Part shown: positions 7,905 through 14,794 of the stretch, piece by piece | How positions within the stretch are numbered: the stretch's first letter is position 1 | How the letters are laid out: every line of letters starts with the position of its first letter | Source of the DNA: an uncultured Agathobacter sp. | GTDB lineage: Bacteria > Bacillota > Clostridia > Lachnospirales > Lachnospiraceae | DNA: 17,393 bases | Direction: 5' to 3' | NCBI GenBank assembly: GCA_934358675.1 | Contig: CAKRKX010000052.1 | Location: 1 to 17,393, forward strand | Notes under the pieces: model-generated | Database searches by the model: none | The model's input: the letters and a program-made list of their open reading frames with translations, nothing else | Told to the model about the DNA's origin: nothing | Made by a program: the position numbers and the translations under genes

Positions 7905-8041
7905 CGAAAACAAGCACCTTCAGAAGGATGATTCTTTCCGTTGGCGCTTTTTGTTATCGAACATATGTTTGTGTTATGTTATAATTTTCTTGTATAGTCA
8001 AACAGGAAGCAGGATGTGATTTTCCGATGTTTTTATGCCCT

Positions 8042-9277
8042 CTATTCCTTTTCCTCAAGCCAGTGCACCATCATCGCAAGCAGCTTCGGAAGTTCGACCG
8101 GTTTGCCGAGATGGGCATCCATGCCCGCCCGAATCACACGATCGGAATCTTCCGCAAAAACGTTTGCGGTCAGTGCAACGATCGGAAGATGTGTTTTTCC
8201 GCCGCACTGTGCCTCATAATCACGGATTGCACCTGCTGCCTCGCAGCCGTCCATGATCGGCATCTGCATATCCATAAGTGCCATATCATAATATCCCGAA
8301 GGATGTTCTTTTACTTTATCATATGCCATCTGTCCGTTGACCGCCGGATCAATCTCGACACCGGTGTCCGCAAGTAACTCCATGAGAAGCTGCCTGCTCA
8401 GCTCATTATCCTCCGCGATCAGGATCCGCTTACCCGCAAAACGGCCGATGCACTCGTCTATCGTCAGCTTCTGTCCCTCACATCTTGTAGCGATCTTCTC
8501 CTGTGCCACACGGAAACGAAGTACCACTTCAAAACGTGATCCTTCGCCCTCCACGCTTTTGACATCAATATGTCCCTGCATCATCTCAACAAGGTTCTTC
8601 GTGATACTGAGTCCGAGTCCGGTTCCCTCAAAGTGTCCTGTATGAACCTTTTCCTCTCTTGCAAACGGTTCAAACAGATGCTCTACAAATGCCGGATTCA
8701 TACCGATTCCGCCATCCTCGACAACAAAGCGGTAACTGTCATAATTGCCGATCTTCTCATCCAGTTTCTCTGCGGTAAAGTTGATCCAGCGCTCCACCGG
8801 CGTATACTTGATCGCATTGGACATCAGATTCAGCATGATCTCCCGGATACGCAGCGCATCGCCGTATACATTCTCCTCCGGAAGCCCCGACAGATCGACC
8901 GTGCGCGTGATCTTCTTGGAATCAACCTCCATCTGCGTCAGTGTGATCATGTTCTCAAGAAGTTCGCGCAGCGATACCGGCTTCTCCTCCAGCTCGATCT
9001 TGCCGCTCTCAATCTTGGACATATCGAGCACCTCATTCACAAGATCCAGCAGATGCGACGATGCCTGCTCGATCTTGTTCAGACAGTCCGCCACCTTCTG
9101 CGGCTGATCCAGATTGCGTTTTGCCACCTGGGTCATACCGATCATAACATTCATCGGTGTACGGATATCATGCGACATATTCGACAGAAACTCGCTTTTG
9201 GCCTGATTGGCACGGTCCGCATTCTTCTGCGCGAGTTCGAGCGCCTCGAGGCAGAAGGAATGTCGTGTCGATCGCAT
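8042..9277 (-). CDS. Hybrid histidine kinase, kinase and receiver part (C-terminal portion of a frameshifted gene)
   Basis: This frame holds the signalling core. In order: a helix leading into HisKA with phospho-histidine H36 ([12 protein letters not shown]); a HATPase domain with N box [12 protein letters not shown]1 box DGGIGM (usual form DNGIGM), F box LFEPFARE and G2 box GTGLGLSI; then a receiver domain with LIAEDNE, phospho-acceptor D336 in LMDMQMP, ALTAN, and K392 in GKP. There is no Hpt or output domain. Residues 1-9 are out of register with the true protein; genuine sequence begins at about L10-E11 (near 9250), in the +1 frame relative to the upstream part. Deleting one base near 9251 would give an 814-residue fusion. 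The ATG at 9277 has no good ribosome site, so independent translation is doubtful. Confidence 0.85.
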   Translation of the reverse strand: MRSTRHSFCLEALELAQKNADRANQAKSEFLSNMSHDIRTPMNVMIGMTQVAKRNLDQPQKVADCLNKIEQASSHLLDLVNEVLDMSKIESGKIELEEKPVSLRELLENMITLTQMEVDSKKITRTVDLSGLPEENVYGDALRIREIMLNLMSNAIKYTPVERWINFTAEKLDEKIGNYDSYRFVVEDGGIGMNPAFVEHLFEPFAREEKVHTGHFEGTGLGLSITKNLVEMMQGHIDVKSVEGEGSRFEVVLRFRVAQEKIATRCEGQKLTIDECIGRFAGKRILIAEDNELSRQLLMELLADTGVEIDPAVNGQMAYDKVKEHPSGYYDMALMDMQMPIMDGCEAAGAIRDYEAQCGGKTHLPIVALTANVFAEDSDRVIRAGMDAHLGKPVELPKLLAMMVHWLEEKE

Positions 9278-10487
9278 CCGTTCCGAACGCCAGCGCCAGA
9301 TCCGTCATCGTTCTCTGCAGACCGCCATTGACAAACGGTACTCTTGTCGATTTCGGCAGTTCCTCTACAAAATGTAAAAACTGTGGCAGAATCTTCTTTT
9401 TTAACGCCTCCATATGTTCGGCGCTGCCATCGTTTGCCTTTACAACACTTGCGATATTCGGGTAATGGTACATGTTGATCTGGAAATAGCGGCTGTCTAC
9501 AAACAATTCATTTTCATTCTCGTCAAATCCGCCGTTCTCGATCACATGCATGCAGAAATCCGACACACGCTCCTCGTATTCGTGCAGATCAATATCTCCG
9601 GTAAAGAAACGGATTTTCCAATAATTGCAGTAGATCTCATCACGGATATCATAATAGCTTTCTTCTTTTTCCAAAGCACTCCGATACAGTTCGGTAAGCA
9701 CCTCATCGGCGCGCTGCATCAGCGCCGGACTCATATCCTGTCCGCTGTCACTTCCGCACACCCAGTTGCCGAACACATCGTATAAAAGTTCCTCCCGAAG
9801 TCCATCCAGATCGTAGCGCTCTCCGTCCAGCGCACGCACCTGCGGATCTTCAAACAGCGCAACAGCACGATCCACATCCTTTAAGATTTCATTCTGATAA
9901 GCCTCATCATAACCCTGTCCGACATTATGGTATTTGGCTCTGGAATTCACAAGCACGATCGCATAATTGTAGTGGGCGAACAGAATGCTTTTGCGGATCT
10001 CCCACGAGTCGATGTTCAGATAATCCCCGACATAACTTCGCTCGATCTCATAATAGAACAGGCTTAACTCCGCATCGACATAATTCTCATACTGACTGTG
10101 GAAATTGCCCAGCCGATGCGCCACCTTGATCATCTTATCGCGCTCCCCGAGCTCCTCGTAATAACGATACAGTTCCGTTCCCATCTGAATGCAGACAAGA
10201 CGATCCGCGTTGCCGTTCTCACTCTGTATGCTCAACTGCTTTAAAAATTCTTCCGCCGTCTCCGGCACAAGGCGCTTCTCTCTATGCACAAACGGGCGCA
10301 GATAAAGATTGAGCATCGCCTCATTCTCAACATACATGCGCCGCAGCTCCCGCGCTTTCTCGCGCAGGCACTCCATCCACGCCTCCTGATCCGTCGTCTT
10401 ATACAACGCCTCATTCAGCATCTCTTCCTGCTCGAGATTCTTGTTATATTTTTCAAAAAACTCTGTAATGTTAGTTCTGGTGACCAT
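9168..10487 (-). CDS. N-terminal helical sensor region of the same histidine kinase, cut off by a frameshift
   Basis: Residues 1-412 appear to be the genuine N-terminal part of the kinase encoded just downstream. The last 27 residues are read out of frame across the HisKA coding sequence and are arginine- and cysteine-rich nonsense. The genuine part is helical, rich in Glu, Tyr and Leu, with paired amphipathic helices reminiscent of TPR-like repeats. It has no signal peptide or membrane segment, so the sensor should be cytoplasmic and bind an internal signal or protein partner. I recognise no named sensor domain (no PAS or GAF motif). The start at 10487 follows a GAGAGGTG ribosome site and a clear promoter. 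As read, the product lacks the phospho-histidine and all kinase motifs. Confidence 0.75.
   Translation of the reverse strand: MVTRTNITEFFEKYNKNLEQEEMLNEALYKTTDQEAWMECLREKARELRRMYVENEAMLNLYLRPFVHREKRLVPETAEEFLKQLSIQSENGNADRLVCIQMGTELYRYYEELGERDKMIKVAHRLGNFHSQYENYVDAELSLFYYEIERSYVGDYLNIDSWEIRKSILFAHYNYAIVLVNSRAKYHNVGQGYDEAYQNEILKDVDRAVALFEDPQVRALDGERYDLDGLREELLYDVFGNWVCGSDSGQDMSPALMQRADEVLTELYRSALEKEESYYDIRDEIYCNYWKIRFFTGDIDLHEYEERVSDFCMHVIENGGFDENENELFVDSRYFQINMYHYPNIASVVKANDGSAEHMEALKKKILPQFLHFVEELPKSTRVPFVNGGLQRTMTDLALAFGTDAIDTTFLLPRGARTRAEECGPCQSGQKRVSVEYVA
9243..9252. other. Ten-base palindrome at the kinase frameshift junction
   Basis: GCCTCGAGGC is a perfect palindrome. The shift between the two kinase frames is at or next to it: the upstream frame reads CTG-CCT-CGA and the downstream frame reads CTC-GAG from one base later. 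One extra C, or a four-base insertion such as GCCT, would explain the break. It marks where a replication slip, a sequencing compression or an assembly error could have happened. Confidence 0.6.
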
Positions 10488-10539
10488 TGCAGCACCTCTC
10501 TAATTACTCTTACCCTGATCAAACGCTCATATTCTCATT

Positions 10540-10569
10540 ATTATATCTTATCCGCCTTACTTATTACAA
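10540..10569 (-). promoter_or_regulatory. Promoter of the histidine kinase gene
   Basis: On the minus strand TTGTAA (10569-10564) and a perfect TATAAT (10545-10540) are 18 bases apart. Start is predicted near 10533, with a leader of about 45 bases to the ATG at 10487. Lying just after the pyrD terminator, it makes the kinase a separate transcription unit. Confidence 0.7.
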
Positions 10570-10627
10570 TACACAGAGCGGATGAATGCAAAGATTTCTG
10601 CTCCTCGAATCAAGTATACTACATGAA

Positions 10628-10649
10628 CCGCACCAAAACCGCACCAAAA
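10628..10649. repeat. Two tandem copies of an 11-base repeat
   Basis: CCGCACCAAAA occurs twice head-to-tail (10628-10638 and 10639-10649, plus strand), just downstream of the pyrD terminator in the transcribed direction. No coding role is visible. It could be chance, a protein-binding site, or a relic of an insertion. Confidence 0.6.
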
Positions 10650-10653
10650 ATAC

Positions 10654-10683
10654 AAAAAAGGTACCGATTAGGGCACCTTTTTT
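10654..10683 (-). terminator. Rho-independent terminator of the pyrC-pyrF-pyrK-pyrD run
   Basis: In the minus-strand transcript AAAAAAGGUGCC pairs with GGUACCUUUUUU around the six-base loop CUAAUC, with one G-U pair, and runs into a U-rich tail. It lies 51 bases after the pyrD stop. The arms are A/T-flanked on both sides, so it could also stop plus-strand transcription, though no plus-strand gene points at it. Confidence 0.85.
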
Positions 10684-10734
10684 GTGTTTTATCAATTTAA
10701 AATTTAATTATAGAACAAAACCGTATATTCTATA

Positions 10735-11637
10735 CTATTTCACAGCACCGATCAATTCCTTAATATTCTCAACATGATATTGTTCCATGTATTTTTCGAT
10801 GCCATCCACGATTTCCATCGTTGCACAAGGGTTCACAAAGTTGGCAGTACCGACCGAAACTGCAGTCGCTCCTGCAAGAATCATTTCGATTGCATCCTCA
10901 GCCGTCATAATTCCACCCATTCCGATAATCGGAATCTTGATTGCCTGTGCTGTCTGATATACCATACGTACTGCTACCGGATGGATCGCAGGTCCGGACA
11001 TACCTCCGGTCTTGTTTGCAAGTACAAATTTACGGCGATTGATATCGATCTTCATTCCTGTGATCGTATTGATGAGTGATACCGCATCCGCTCCGCCGGC
11101 TTCCGCTGCGCGTGCCATCTCCGTGATGTCCGTCACATTCGGACTCAGCTTCATGATGATCGGCTGTCTGGCATATTTCTTCATCTCACGAGTAATTGCC
11201 TCAACAGCCTTCGGATCCTGACCGAAAGCAATACCGCCTTCCTTTACGTTTGGACAGGAGATATTGATTTCCAGCATATCAACCGGCTCATCCGCAAGCC
11301 GCTTCACCACGTCTACATATTCTTCTGTAGAGTGTCCACATACATTGACAATGATCTTCGTATCATACTGCTTCAAAAACGGAATATCACGCTTGCAGAA
11401 CAATTCGATTCCCGGATTCTGCAAACCGACCGCATTCAACATGCCGCCGTACACTTCAGCGACACGCGGTGTCGGATTACCAGCCCACGGCACATTTGCA
11501 ACGCCTTTGGTCGTTACCGCACCGAGTTTATTCAGATCTGTAAACTCACTGTACTCTGCACCTGAACCAAATGTTCCGGAGGCAACCGTTACCGGATTCT
11601 TCCACTCGACTCCGGCAATATTTACTGACATGTTCAT
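10735..11637 (-). CDS. pyrD: Dihydroorotate dehydrogenase, type 1B catalytic subunit
   Basis: PyrD oxidises dihydroorotate to orotate using bound FMN. In the 1B type, electrons pass to NAD through PyrK. The 300-residue protein shows VASGTFGSGAEYSEF (18-32), the active-site cysteine C128 in INISCPNVKEGG (the class 1 residue), MKLSPNVTDI, GGMSGPAIHPVA, and the FMN phosphate region GMGGIMTAEDAIEMILAGA. The first ATG (11637) overlaps the pyrK stop as TAATG and is ten bases after an AGGAGG site. The second Met two codons on is less well spaced. It is the last gene of its run, followed by a terminator. The adjoining pyrK settles the 1B class. Confidence 0.97.
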   Translation of the reverse strand: MNMSVNIAGVEWKNPVTVASGTFGSGAEYSEFTDLNKLGAVTTKGVANVPWAGNPTPRVAEVYGGMLNAVGLQNPGIELFCKRDIPFLKQYDTKIIVNVCGHSTEEYVDVVKRLADEPVDMLEINISCPNVKEGGIAFGQDPKAVEAITREMKKYARQPIIMKLSPNVTDITEMARAAEAGGADAVSLINTITGMKIDINRRKFVLANKTGGMSGPAIHPVAVRMVYQTAQAIKIPIIGMGGIMTAEDAIEMILAGATAVSVGTANFVNPCATMEIVDGIEKYMEQYHVENIKELIGAVK

Positions 11638-12428
11638 TACAGTTCAACCTCCTTTGCGTTAAATACAGGTCCTTCTTTGCAGATACGCTTATTGTTCACA
11701 TTGGAATGCGAATCCTTGTCCGTTGAATTGCACACACATGCAAGGCATGCTCCGATTCCGCAGGCCATATGCTCCTCCATCGAAACATAACACTCCATCT
11801 TCTGCTCCTCTGCATACTTCTTTAATGCGCGAAGCATTGGCGTCGGTCCGCATGCATAAATTACATCAGCATTCAATTTTAGCTCATGGATTGCATCAAG
11901 AATGTTTCCCTTAGTTCCCACACTTCCGTCTTCGGTCGCCGCAAACGCATCTCCCTGCTCCTGAAATTCATCCAGCAAAAACGTCTCCGCATTGCGGTAT
12001 CCCATGATCGTCTGAAACTCCGCAACCCCGGAAGCCTTCATCTCCTTCGCGAGCTGAAGCATCGGAGGCACGCCGATTCCGCCGCCGATCAAAAAGGCTT
12101 TCTTCCCCGGCTCCACAGTAAATCCATTGCCGAGCGGTCCCATGATCTTAACCGTATCGCCTGCCTGAAGCTTCGAGAACTCTTCCGTTCCGGTTCCTTC
12201 ACCTGTCACACGATAGACAAGCCGAAGTGTTCCTGCTTTCCTGTCAATTCCACAAAGACTGATCGGACGAGGAAGAAGCTTGCTTGCATCCTTACTGTAT
12301 ACCGATACAAACTGTCCCGCCTTCGCGTGTGCCGCGATCTCCTTTGTCTGTAACACCAAATCGAATATCCCGTTCGCAATCTGTTTCTGTGATACGACCG
12401 TTACATTCTCCTGAAATTTCTCACTCAT
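11637..12428 (-). CDS. pyrK: Dihydroorotate dehydrogenase electron transfer subunit (FAD, 2Fe-2S)
   Basis: PyrK carries electrons from the PyrD FMN to NAD through a 2Fe-2S cluster and FAD, in a PyrD2-PyrK2 complex. The 263-residue protein has the FAD-binding RPISLCGI (54-61), the nucleotide loop GGGIGVPP (115-122), CGPTPM (193-198), and a C-terminal cysteine cluster C223, C228, C231 and C250 (extra C233) in MACGIGACLACVC. The last cluster spacing is slightly long because of a polar insert around residues 235-248. It follows pyrF by 18 bases and overlaps pyrD by one base. Confidence 0.97.
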   Translation of the reverse strand: MSEKFQENVTVVSQKQIANGIFDLVLQTKEIAAHAKAGQFVSVYSKDASKLLPRPISLCGIDRKAGTLRLVYRVTGEGTGTEEFSKLQAGDTVKIMGPLGNGFTVEPGKKAFLIGGGIGVPPMLQLAKEMKASGVAEFQTIMGYRNAETFLLDEFQEQGDAFAATEDGSVGTKGNILDAIHELKLNADVIYACGPTPMLRALKKYAEEQKMECYVSMEEHMACGIGACLACVCNSTDKDSHSNVNNKRICKEGPVFNAKEVEL

Positions 12429-12446
12429 ACTTTGCTCCTGTTTTCT

Positions 12447-13379
12447 CTACTTTGCTGCAAGTGCTCCTGCAATATCTGCGATCATATCCTGTACCGCAAG
12501 TCTGGACGCATCCGCAAAATTCTCCGGTGTAATTCCCTGTTCCTTATACTTGTCCTGCTTGTAAGCCGCGATAATTCCGCGTGAGGAATTGATGATCGCA
12601 CCGAGTCCGTCTTCGTTAAAGAAGTGAACCAGATCCTTACCCTGTCCGCCCTGTGCACCGTATCCCGGCACAAGAATAAACGATTTTGGCATGATCTTGC
12701 GGAGAATCTTGCCCTGCTCCGGGTACGTTGCTCCGACGACCGCACCGACATAGCTGTAGGAATCACCCATGCAGTCAGCGCCCCACTCGGCAACCTTCTC
12801 ACCAACGATCTCATACAGAGGACGTCCGTCGATCAGACGATCCTGGAACTCTCCGCTGGATGGATTGGATGTCTTAACCAGAATGAAAATTCCCTTCTTT
12901 TGTTCCTTGCATACATCAACAAACGGCTTGATTCCGTCGGTTCCAAGATATGGATTGACCGTTGCAAAATCCTCATTAAAAGTCGAATAACTCTTGCTTC
13001 CGATCTGTACTTTGCCGAGATGTCCGGTTGCATAAGCGGTAGAAGTAGATCCGATATCGCCTCGTTTTACATCACCGATCACGACAAGATCCTTCTCATG
13101 GCAGTAGTCAACGGTCTTCTGAAAAGCTTTCACACCCTCGATACCAAACTGCTCATACATTGCAATCTGTGGCTTTACAGCCGGAATCAGATCATAGGTT
13201 GCATCTACGATTGCTTTATTATACTGCCAGATTGCCTCTGCAGCGCCTGCCGGAGTCTCACCGAACTCTGCAAATGCTGCTTTCTGAATATGCTCCGGTA
13301 CATAAGATAACATCGGATCGAGTCCAACGACGATCGGTGCATTTGTTTTCTTGATTTTGTCTGTTAATTTGTTAATCAT
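12447..13379 (-). CDS. pyrF: Orotidine 5'-phosphate decarboxylase (type 2)
   Basis: PyrF decarboxylates OMP to UMP, the last step of pyrimidine nucleotide synthesis. At 310 residues it is the longer type 2 form found in clostridia, mycobacteria and others, not the ~235-residue Bacillus form. Visible features are IVVGLDPML (16-24), VKPQIAMYEQFG, the catalytic charge network D103, K105 and D108 in IGDVKRGDIGST, the phosphate-binding LVPGYGAQGGQGKD, and NSSRGIIAAY. The ribosome site is AGAAAGGGAA. It lies 43 bases after pyrC and 18 bases before pyrK. The pyrC-pyrF gap holds only an AT-only dyad. Confidence 0.97.
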   Translation of the reverse strand: MINKLTDKIKKTNAPIVVGLDPMLSYVPEHIQKAAFAEFGETPAGAAEAIWQYNKAIVDATYDLIPAVKPQIAMYEQFGIEGVKAFQKTVDYCHEKDLVVIGDVKRGDIGSTSTAYATGHLGKVQIGSKSYSTFNEDFATVNPYLGTDGIKPFVDVCKEQKKGIFILVKTSNPSSGEFQDRLIDGRPLYEIVGEKVAEWGADCMGDSYSYVGAVVGATYPEQGKILRKIMPKSFILVPGYGAQGGQGKDLVHFFNEDGLGAIINSSRGIIAAYKQDKYKEQGITPENFADASRLAVQDMIADIAGALAAK

Positions 13380-13422
13380 ACTGTTCCCTTTCTCTGGAAT
13401 AAATTGTTAAATTTATTTTTAA

Positions 13423-14751
13423 TTATTTTTCACTATATACAATGTTTCCATCACAAATGGTGAGTTTCACACGTCCTGTCACTTCACGTCCATCGAACGG
13501 TGTATTTCTTCCTTTGGACGCAAACGTATTCTTATCAATCTTATATGTTTCATTCGGATCAAAGATTACAACATCCGCTTTCTTACCCGGCTGGATATCT
13601 CCCTTGTCGATGCCAACGATACGGGCAGGATTATAGCTCATCTTCTCTGCCATCTGCATCGGTGTCAGATATCCTCCGAGAACCAGTTCAGAATAGGTAA
13701 GGCATGCAGCCGTCTCAAGTCCGACAATACCAAACGGTGCTTTCTTCATGGAAGTATTCTTATCATCAAAGGTATGCGGTGCATGATCCGTTGAGATTAC
13801 GTCCATAATGCCATCTCTTAAACCTTCTTTTAACGCTTCAACATCCTTCTTCGTACGAAGCGGCGGATTCATCTTATAATTGGTGTCTGCATCCGTCTCA
13901 TGCGGGATCAGTATTCCGTTCTCGATCTGCGGCACGAACTTCTTAATATCATCTGAGGTCAGTGTAAAATGATGCGGGCATACTTCCGCACTCACCTTAA
14001 GCCCCTCTTCTTTTGCCGCTTTCACCATCTTAACGGAATCTTCCGTTGAGCAATGGCACAGATGAAGCTGTGCGCCGGTCTCCTTGCTGAGCACGATATC
14101 TCTTGCGATAATGACATCCTCGACGGAATTCGTAATGCCCGGCATTCCCAGTTCTTTAGCTTTCTCATCTGCATTCATAACACCACCGTGCACCATATTG
14201 ATGTCCTCACAGTGTGCCAATACCGGAATACCGTATTTTGCGGCTTCCTTCATTCCTTCGCGATAGACCTGCGCATTCATAACGGATTTTCCATCCTCGC
14301 TGATTGCCGGAATTCCGGCTTCAACCATTCCCTTGATATCTGCAAGTTCCTGTCCTTTCTGCCCCCTGGTAACCGCTCCGACCTGCAATACATGAATGCA
14401 GTGTCTGCTTGCCGCCTTGGTGTGAACATACTCGACCACATCCGGATTGTCTACGACCGGTTTCGTGTTCGGCATCGTAAGCACCGTTGTATATCCGCCG
14501 TGTGCCGCAGCTGCCATACCAGTAAAAATATCTTCCTTCTGCTCGAATCCGGGATCACGAAAATGCACATGCATATCAATAAATCCCGGCATCACATAAC
14601 AGCCTTTTGCCTCGATCACCTGATCGTCCTTCTTCGCCTTCAGTGTCTTGGCAATCTCTTTTACCTGATCGTTTTCAATTCTCACATCCGCAACCTCGTC
14701 CATTTTGGTTGCAGGATTGATCACACGACCACCTTTAATCAATAATGACAT
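13423..14751 (-). CDS. pyrC: Dihydroorotase (type I)
   Basis: PyrC closes N-carbamoyl-aspartate to dihydroorotate, the third pyrimidine step. The 442 residues and motifs mark the type I, multi-metal form: H61 and H63 in DMHVHFRDPG, D153 in ISEDGKSV, H180 in LAHCED, H233 in LCHCS, and D322 in STDHAPH. All six match the metal and catalytic positions known in the Bacillus enzyme, so it should be active. The start MSLLIKGGRVINP is the usual family N-terminus after an AAAGGAAAGG site. It is the first pyr gene here, 43 bases after the secreted protease. I see no strong promoter or PyrR-type attenuator in that gap, so read-through from the protease promoter is likely. Confidence 0.97.
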   Translation of the reverse strand: MSLLIKGGRVINPATKMDEVADVRIENDQVKEIAKTLKAKKDDQVIEAKGCYVMPGFIDMHVHFRDPGFEQKEDIFTGMAAAAHGGYTTVLTMPNTKPVVDNPDVVEYVHTKAASRHCIHVLQVGAVTRGQKGQELADIKGMVEAGIPAISEDGKSVMNAQVYREGMKEAAKYGIPVLAHCEDINMVHGGVMNADEKAKELGMPGITNSVEDVIIARDIVLSKETGAQLHLCHCSTEDSVKMVKAAKEEGLKVSAEVCPHHFTLTSDDIKKFVPQIENGILIPHETDADTNYKMNPPLRTKKDVEALKEGLRDGIMDVISTDHAPHTFDDKNTSMKKAPFGIVGLETAACLTYSELVLGGYLTPMQMAEKMSYNPARIVGIDKGDIQPGKKADVVIFDPNETYKIDKNTFASKGRNTPFDGREVTGRVKLTICDGNIVYSEK

Positions 14752-14794
14752 ATACTCAATCCTTTCCTTTTGTTAAAAGAACATTTTATTTATT

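Noticed and set aside
9243..9260. Programmed ribosomal frameshifting in the kinase gene
   Set aside because: There is no X-XXY-YYZ slippery heptamer, no shifty stop and no convincing downstream pseudoknot. A mutation or sequence error is simpler.
8570..9331. A 253-codon open frame on the plus strand opposite the kinase
   Set aside because: It is antisense to clear HisKA and HATPase coding sequence, shows no family motif and has no ribosome site. It is a shadow of the kinase gene.
10488..10734. Hidden gene or small RNA in the largest gap
   Set aside because: The gap is accounted for by the terminator, the tandem repeat and the kinase promoter. No frame with a ribosome site and no further structure stood out.
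12624..13310. A 228-codon plus-strand frame opposite pyrF
   Set aside because: Antisense to an intact pyrF, with low-complexity cysteine- and serine-rich translation. Shadow frame.
13398..13417. Dyad AATAAATT-GTTA-AATTTATT between pyrC and pyrF
   Set aside because: The stem is entirely A/T, has no proper U-tail and would be weak. It is not convincing as a terminator or attenuator, and pyrF-pyrK-pyrD have no other promoter.
14053..14745. A 230-codon plus-strand frame opposite pyrC
   Set aside because: Antisense to a fully conserved dihydroorotase, with no domain or signal. Shadow frame.
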